Below are positions 61,791-64,000 of a DNA stretch of 64,000 nucleotides, piece by piece. The notes below the pieces were generated by a model that had not been told where the DNA came from, did not search any database, and saw nothing but the letters and a program-made list of their open reading frames with translations. The stretch is from contig NZ_AP022600.1 in assembly GCF_010725885.1 (NCBI RefSeq), positions 620,001 to 684,000 of the forward strand. Reading direction: 5' to 3'. Position 1 is the first letter of the stretch. Each line of letters opens with the position of its first letter. The stretch is from Mycolicibacterium tokaiense. GTDB taxonomy: Bacteria; Actinomycetota; Actinomycetes; Mycobacteriales; Mycobacteriaceae. A program made the translations under genes and the position numbers.

Positions 61791-62788
61791 CAGTGGCGCA
61801 ACTGGGTTCGGTGGCGTTCGACAGTGCAGCCACCACTAACAAGGCCGTCGCCGCCATTCGCGAAGCCGGCCGTGGGGGCGCTCGCGTCGTAGTCTTTCCC
61901 GAAGCGTTCCTGGGCACCTACCCCAAGGGACTCAACTTCGGCAGTCCGGTGGGCCGACGCACCGAGGAAGGCCGCGACGAGTATCTGAGGACATGGCGCA
62001 GCGCCGTCGAACTCGACGGCCCGGAGCTCGCGGCGATTGCCGATGCTGCCCAACAGGAATCGGTGTTCGTCGTCATCGGGGTGATCGAGCGCGCCGGACG
62101 CACGTGCTACTGCACCGTCGTCATGATCGACGAGCACGGCGTCACCGTCGGGTATCACCGCAAGCTGATGCCCACCGGAGCGGAGCGGCTCATCTGGGGT
62201 TTCGGTGACGGATCGACCCTGCCCGTGGTGGATTCGCCCGCGGGGAAGCTGGGCAGCGTCATCTGCTGGGAGAACTACATGCCGCTGATGCGCACGGCGA
62301 TGTACAGCCAGGGCATCGAGATCTACTGCGCGCCCACCGCCGACGACCGCGACACCTGGATGAGCACCATGCGGCACATCGCGCTGGAGGGACGGTGCTT
62401 CGTCATCACCGCCTGCCAGGTGATGCGTCGACGCGACTATCCCCAGGACTATCAGACCGAGTTCGGTACCTCACCGGAGGACGTCCTCATGCGCGGGGGA
62501 AGCGCGGTCATCTCCCCGCGCGGTGAGGTGCTGGTGGGCCCGGTGTACGACGAGGAGCACGTCATCTACGCGGACCTGAACACCGATGACCTGGTGCGGC
62601 AAGCCCTCGACTTCGACGCCGTGGGGCATTACGCCCGCGCGGACGTCTTCCGTCTGCACGTCGACACCGAGGCCAAAGTGCCTGTCGCACTGCACCCCAA
62701 GGCGGTTCAGTCCCGGGTCGCAGCCCCCGATTCGACATCCACGTCGACGTCGTCGGTACCGTTGGCCGTGCGGATGTCGAAAGAGTAG
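61778..62788 (+). CDS. Nitrilase
   Basis: A 336-residue enzyme hydrolysing nitriles to carboxylic acid and ammonia. The catalytic triad is visible: Glu in VVFPEAFLGTYP, Lys in YHRKLMPTGAERLIWG, and Cys in VICWENYMPL. MVRVAVAQL is the family start. ATG 61778 has GAAGGAG upstream, so the frame open to 61334 is an artefact of overlap with the LysR gene. True nitrilase (rather than amidase) is supported by the CWEN context. Confidence 0.93.
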   Translation: MVRVAVAQLGSVAFDSAATTNKAVAAIREAGRGGARVVVFPEAFLGTYPKGLNFGSPVGRRTEEGRDEYLRTWRSAVELDGPELAAIADAAQQESVFVVIGVIERAGRTCYCTVVMIDEHGVTVGYHRKLMPTGAERLIWGFGDGSTLPVVDSPAGKLGSVICWENYMPLMRTAMYSQGIEIYCAPTADDRDTWMSTMRHIALEGRCFVITACQVMRRRDYPQDYQTEFGTSPEDVLMRGGSAVISPRGEVLVGPVYDEEHVIYADLNTDDLVRQALDFDAVGHYARADVFRLHVDTEAKVPVALHPKAVQSRVAAPDSTSTSTSSVPLAVRMSKE

Positions 62789-63008
62789 CGCTGCCGGGCA
62801 CGGTCTGGTCGGCCACCGCCAGCGCACGGTCGAGATCTACGGGGAACGTCGTGGCCGCCAGGTCAGCATCAGGGCCCGGGTCGGAGGCTGCACTGACGGA
62901 GGCGGATGACTCGTAACAGGACCGATTTCCATTCCATCCCAACAGGGCGCACCATCAGCGCGATGCGGGATGGCAGCACACCGCGCCGCACAGCGACAAG
63001 TAAGCCAA

Positions 63009-63038
63009 CCTGCCCGCACGGTGTTCCGTGCGGGCAGG
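63009..63038. terminator. Strong hairpin between convergent nitrilase and hydrolase genes
   Basis: CCTGCCCGCACGG (63009-63021) pairs perfectly with CCGTGCGGGCAGG (63026-63038) around a four-base loop. It lies in the 273-base interval between the two convergent stops, so it can serve both directions. No other gene or element is seen in that interval. Confidence 0.75.
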
Positions 63039-63061
63039 CGGCGGTCGGTGGAATGCGGCGG

Positions 63062-63928
63062 CTATGCGGTGAGAGCGGCCCCGGCCTTCTTCTGCAGTAT
63101 TTCCAGTGCCTGCAGCAAATAGGTACGGAAGACAGCGTGGTTCTCGCTCATCGGGAAGTGACCGATGCTCTTCATCTCGATGAATTCGCCGCCCTTGATC
63201 TGCCCCGCGGTGCGGGCGCTGTCCTCGGGGGTGGTGAGGTAGTCGTAGTCGCCGGTGAGCATGACGACGGGGCAGCGGTCTCCGTCGATCTCGCCCAGCT
63301 TGTCGCGTAGATCGTGGTCGACCGAGTAGAAGTGCAGGTCGCCCTTGAACGCTTCCGAGCCTTGGCTGTAGTAGAACCAGGTCTTCCAGCGATCAGCATC
63401 GGGCGACTGCGGGGCCATCAGATCCCAGACGCCGCTGGCACAGACCTGGGCTGCATTGGCGTGGGGGTGCTGCCACCAATCCAGGTAAAAGCCGGGCGAG
63501 TAGTCGGCACCCTCGACCGGGATGACGCCGGCGAAGCGTTCGGGATGGCGTAGAGCCAGTTGCAGTGCGATGTTGCCGCCGAAAGAGGAACCCATGAAGA
63601 TCGGGTTCTCCAACTCCAGCGCATCGACGAGCGCCACGATGAAGTTCGCGAAGTGATCGGCAGAGAGTTGATATTCCTCGGTCCACCACTGGGCGTTCTC
63701 CGGCGGGTCGGACTTGCCGTGCCGGGGCAGGTCATAGGCGATCACGCGGTAGTCCTGGGTGATCTCGTCGTCTTCGAGAAGGCCTCGCCACTGATGGTTG
63801 TGGCATCCCGCGGTGTGCTGGCAGACCAGCGGTTGGCCCTTTCCGTTCTCGAGGTAAAAGACCTTGTACAGAAGCCCGTCGACGTCAACGTCGACGTAGT
63901 GCCCGGTAACGGGGGAAATCTTGCTCAT
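63062..63928 (-). CDS. Alpha/beta-fold hydrolase
   Basis: A 288-residue serine hydrolase of the alpha/beta superfamily. Oxyanion region VCQHTAGCHNHQW near residue 37, RVIAYDLPRHGKSD near 65, nucleophile elbow FMGSSFGGN near 113, acid MLTGDYDYLT, and catalytic His in SIGHFPMSE. Related proteins are C-C bond or ester hydrolases. Minus-strand TCA at 63984-63986 could be the stop of another minus-strand gene beyond the window edge. Confidence 0.85.
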   Translation of the reverse strand: MSKISPVTGHYVDVDVDGLLYKVFYLENGKGQPLVCQHTAGCHNHQWRGLLEDDEITQDYRVIAYDLPRHGKSDPPENAQWWTEEYQLSADHFANFIVALVDALELENPIFMGSSFGGNIALQLALRHPERFAGVIPVEGADYSPGFYLDWWQHPHANAAQVCASGVWDLMAPQSPDADRWKTWFYYSQGSEAFKGDLHFYSVDHDLRDKLGEIDGDRCPVVMLTGDYDYLTTPEDSARTAGQIKGGEFIEMKSIGHFPMSENHAVFRTYLLQALEILQKKAGAALTA

Positions 63929-64000
63929 TGTTGTGTCCTTGACGCTGGTGGTGGTTGTCGGCGAAGTGATCGAAGGCGGCGGATCAGACGGGAACGCCGA

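Noticed and set aside
63984..64000. 3' end of another minus-strand gene at the right edge
   Set aside because: Only four codons and a stop (GVPV) would be visible, too little to support a gene call.

Overview
The window looks like a chromosome segment of a fast-growing environmental mycobacterium (Mycolicibacterium/Mycobacterium type). Supporting signs are the high GC content, frequent GTG/TTG starts, an MPT64-like secreted protein, a PGRS-type glycine-rich protein, an actinobacterial ectABCD operon and a nagE/EIIA/nagB/nagA locus. All calls come from reading the sequence and recalling protein families; no database search was run.

Layout. 1-8.1 kb: the end of a PQQ-type sugar dehydrogenase, a ProP-like transporter divergent from ectABCD, a lycopene-cyclase-like flavoprotein, a DUF2256 mini-protein and a FAD oxidoreductase. 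8.2-13.8 kb: a signalling block with a membrane hybrid histidine kinase (PAS, HisKA, ATPase, receiver, Hpt), an H-NOX heme/NO sensor and a degenerate kinase-like coiled-coil protein, followed convergently by an OmpR-type regulator and two overlapping STAS proteins. 14.0-22.1 kb: a surface-glycan cluster (GT4, GT2, flippase, pyruvyl transferase, giant membrane protein). 22.1-28.6 kb: a GGDEF-EAL protein translationally coupled to a lipoprotein with a sulfite-oxidase-like fold, a membrane molybdopterin oxidoreductase, and a TetR regulator divergent from an acyltransferase across a likely operator. 28.6-32.7 kb: GlcNAc PTS and catabolism. 32.8-41.5 kb: a second GGDEF-EAL protein, a methyltransferase/AurF-like oxygenase pair, RidA, a coiled-coil protein, an SDR and a frameshifted lipase. 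41.5-47.6 kb: a glutamine amidotransferase, then an uptake/catabolic operon (small membrane protein, Na+/solute symporter, M20 deacylase, SDR) with a LuxR-type regulator.

47.77-56.06 kb is an accessory region downstream of the 3' end of a tRNA-Leu(UAA). Two 43-bp copies of a tRNA 3' half, at 47770 and 52964, divide it into two tandem elements. The left element carries an OLD-family ATPase/nuclease, a decayed tyrosine integrase, two small integrase-associated genes and an ScoMcrA-like/DUF3883 putative restriction nuclease. The right element carries three unrecognised proteins with an N-proximal membrane segment and one AT-rich orphan; 11-bp-spaced repeats lie near both of its ends.

56.2-64 kb: an MPT64-like protein, a PGRS protein with a signal peptide, and an aldoxime-to-nitrile-to-acid cluster (MHS transporter, aldoxime dehydratase, LysR regulator, nitrilase), ending at a strong hairpin and a convergent alpha/beta hydrolase.

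The best candidates for new biology are the H-NOX/hybrid-kinase/pseudo-kinase operon and the tRNA-Leu accessory region with its putative defence genes and unknown membrane proteins.
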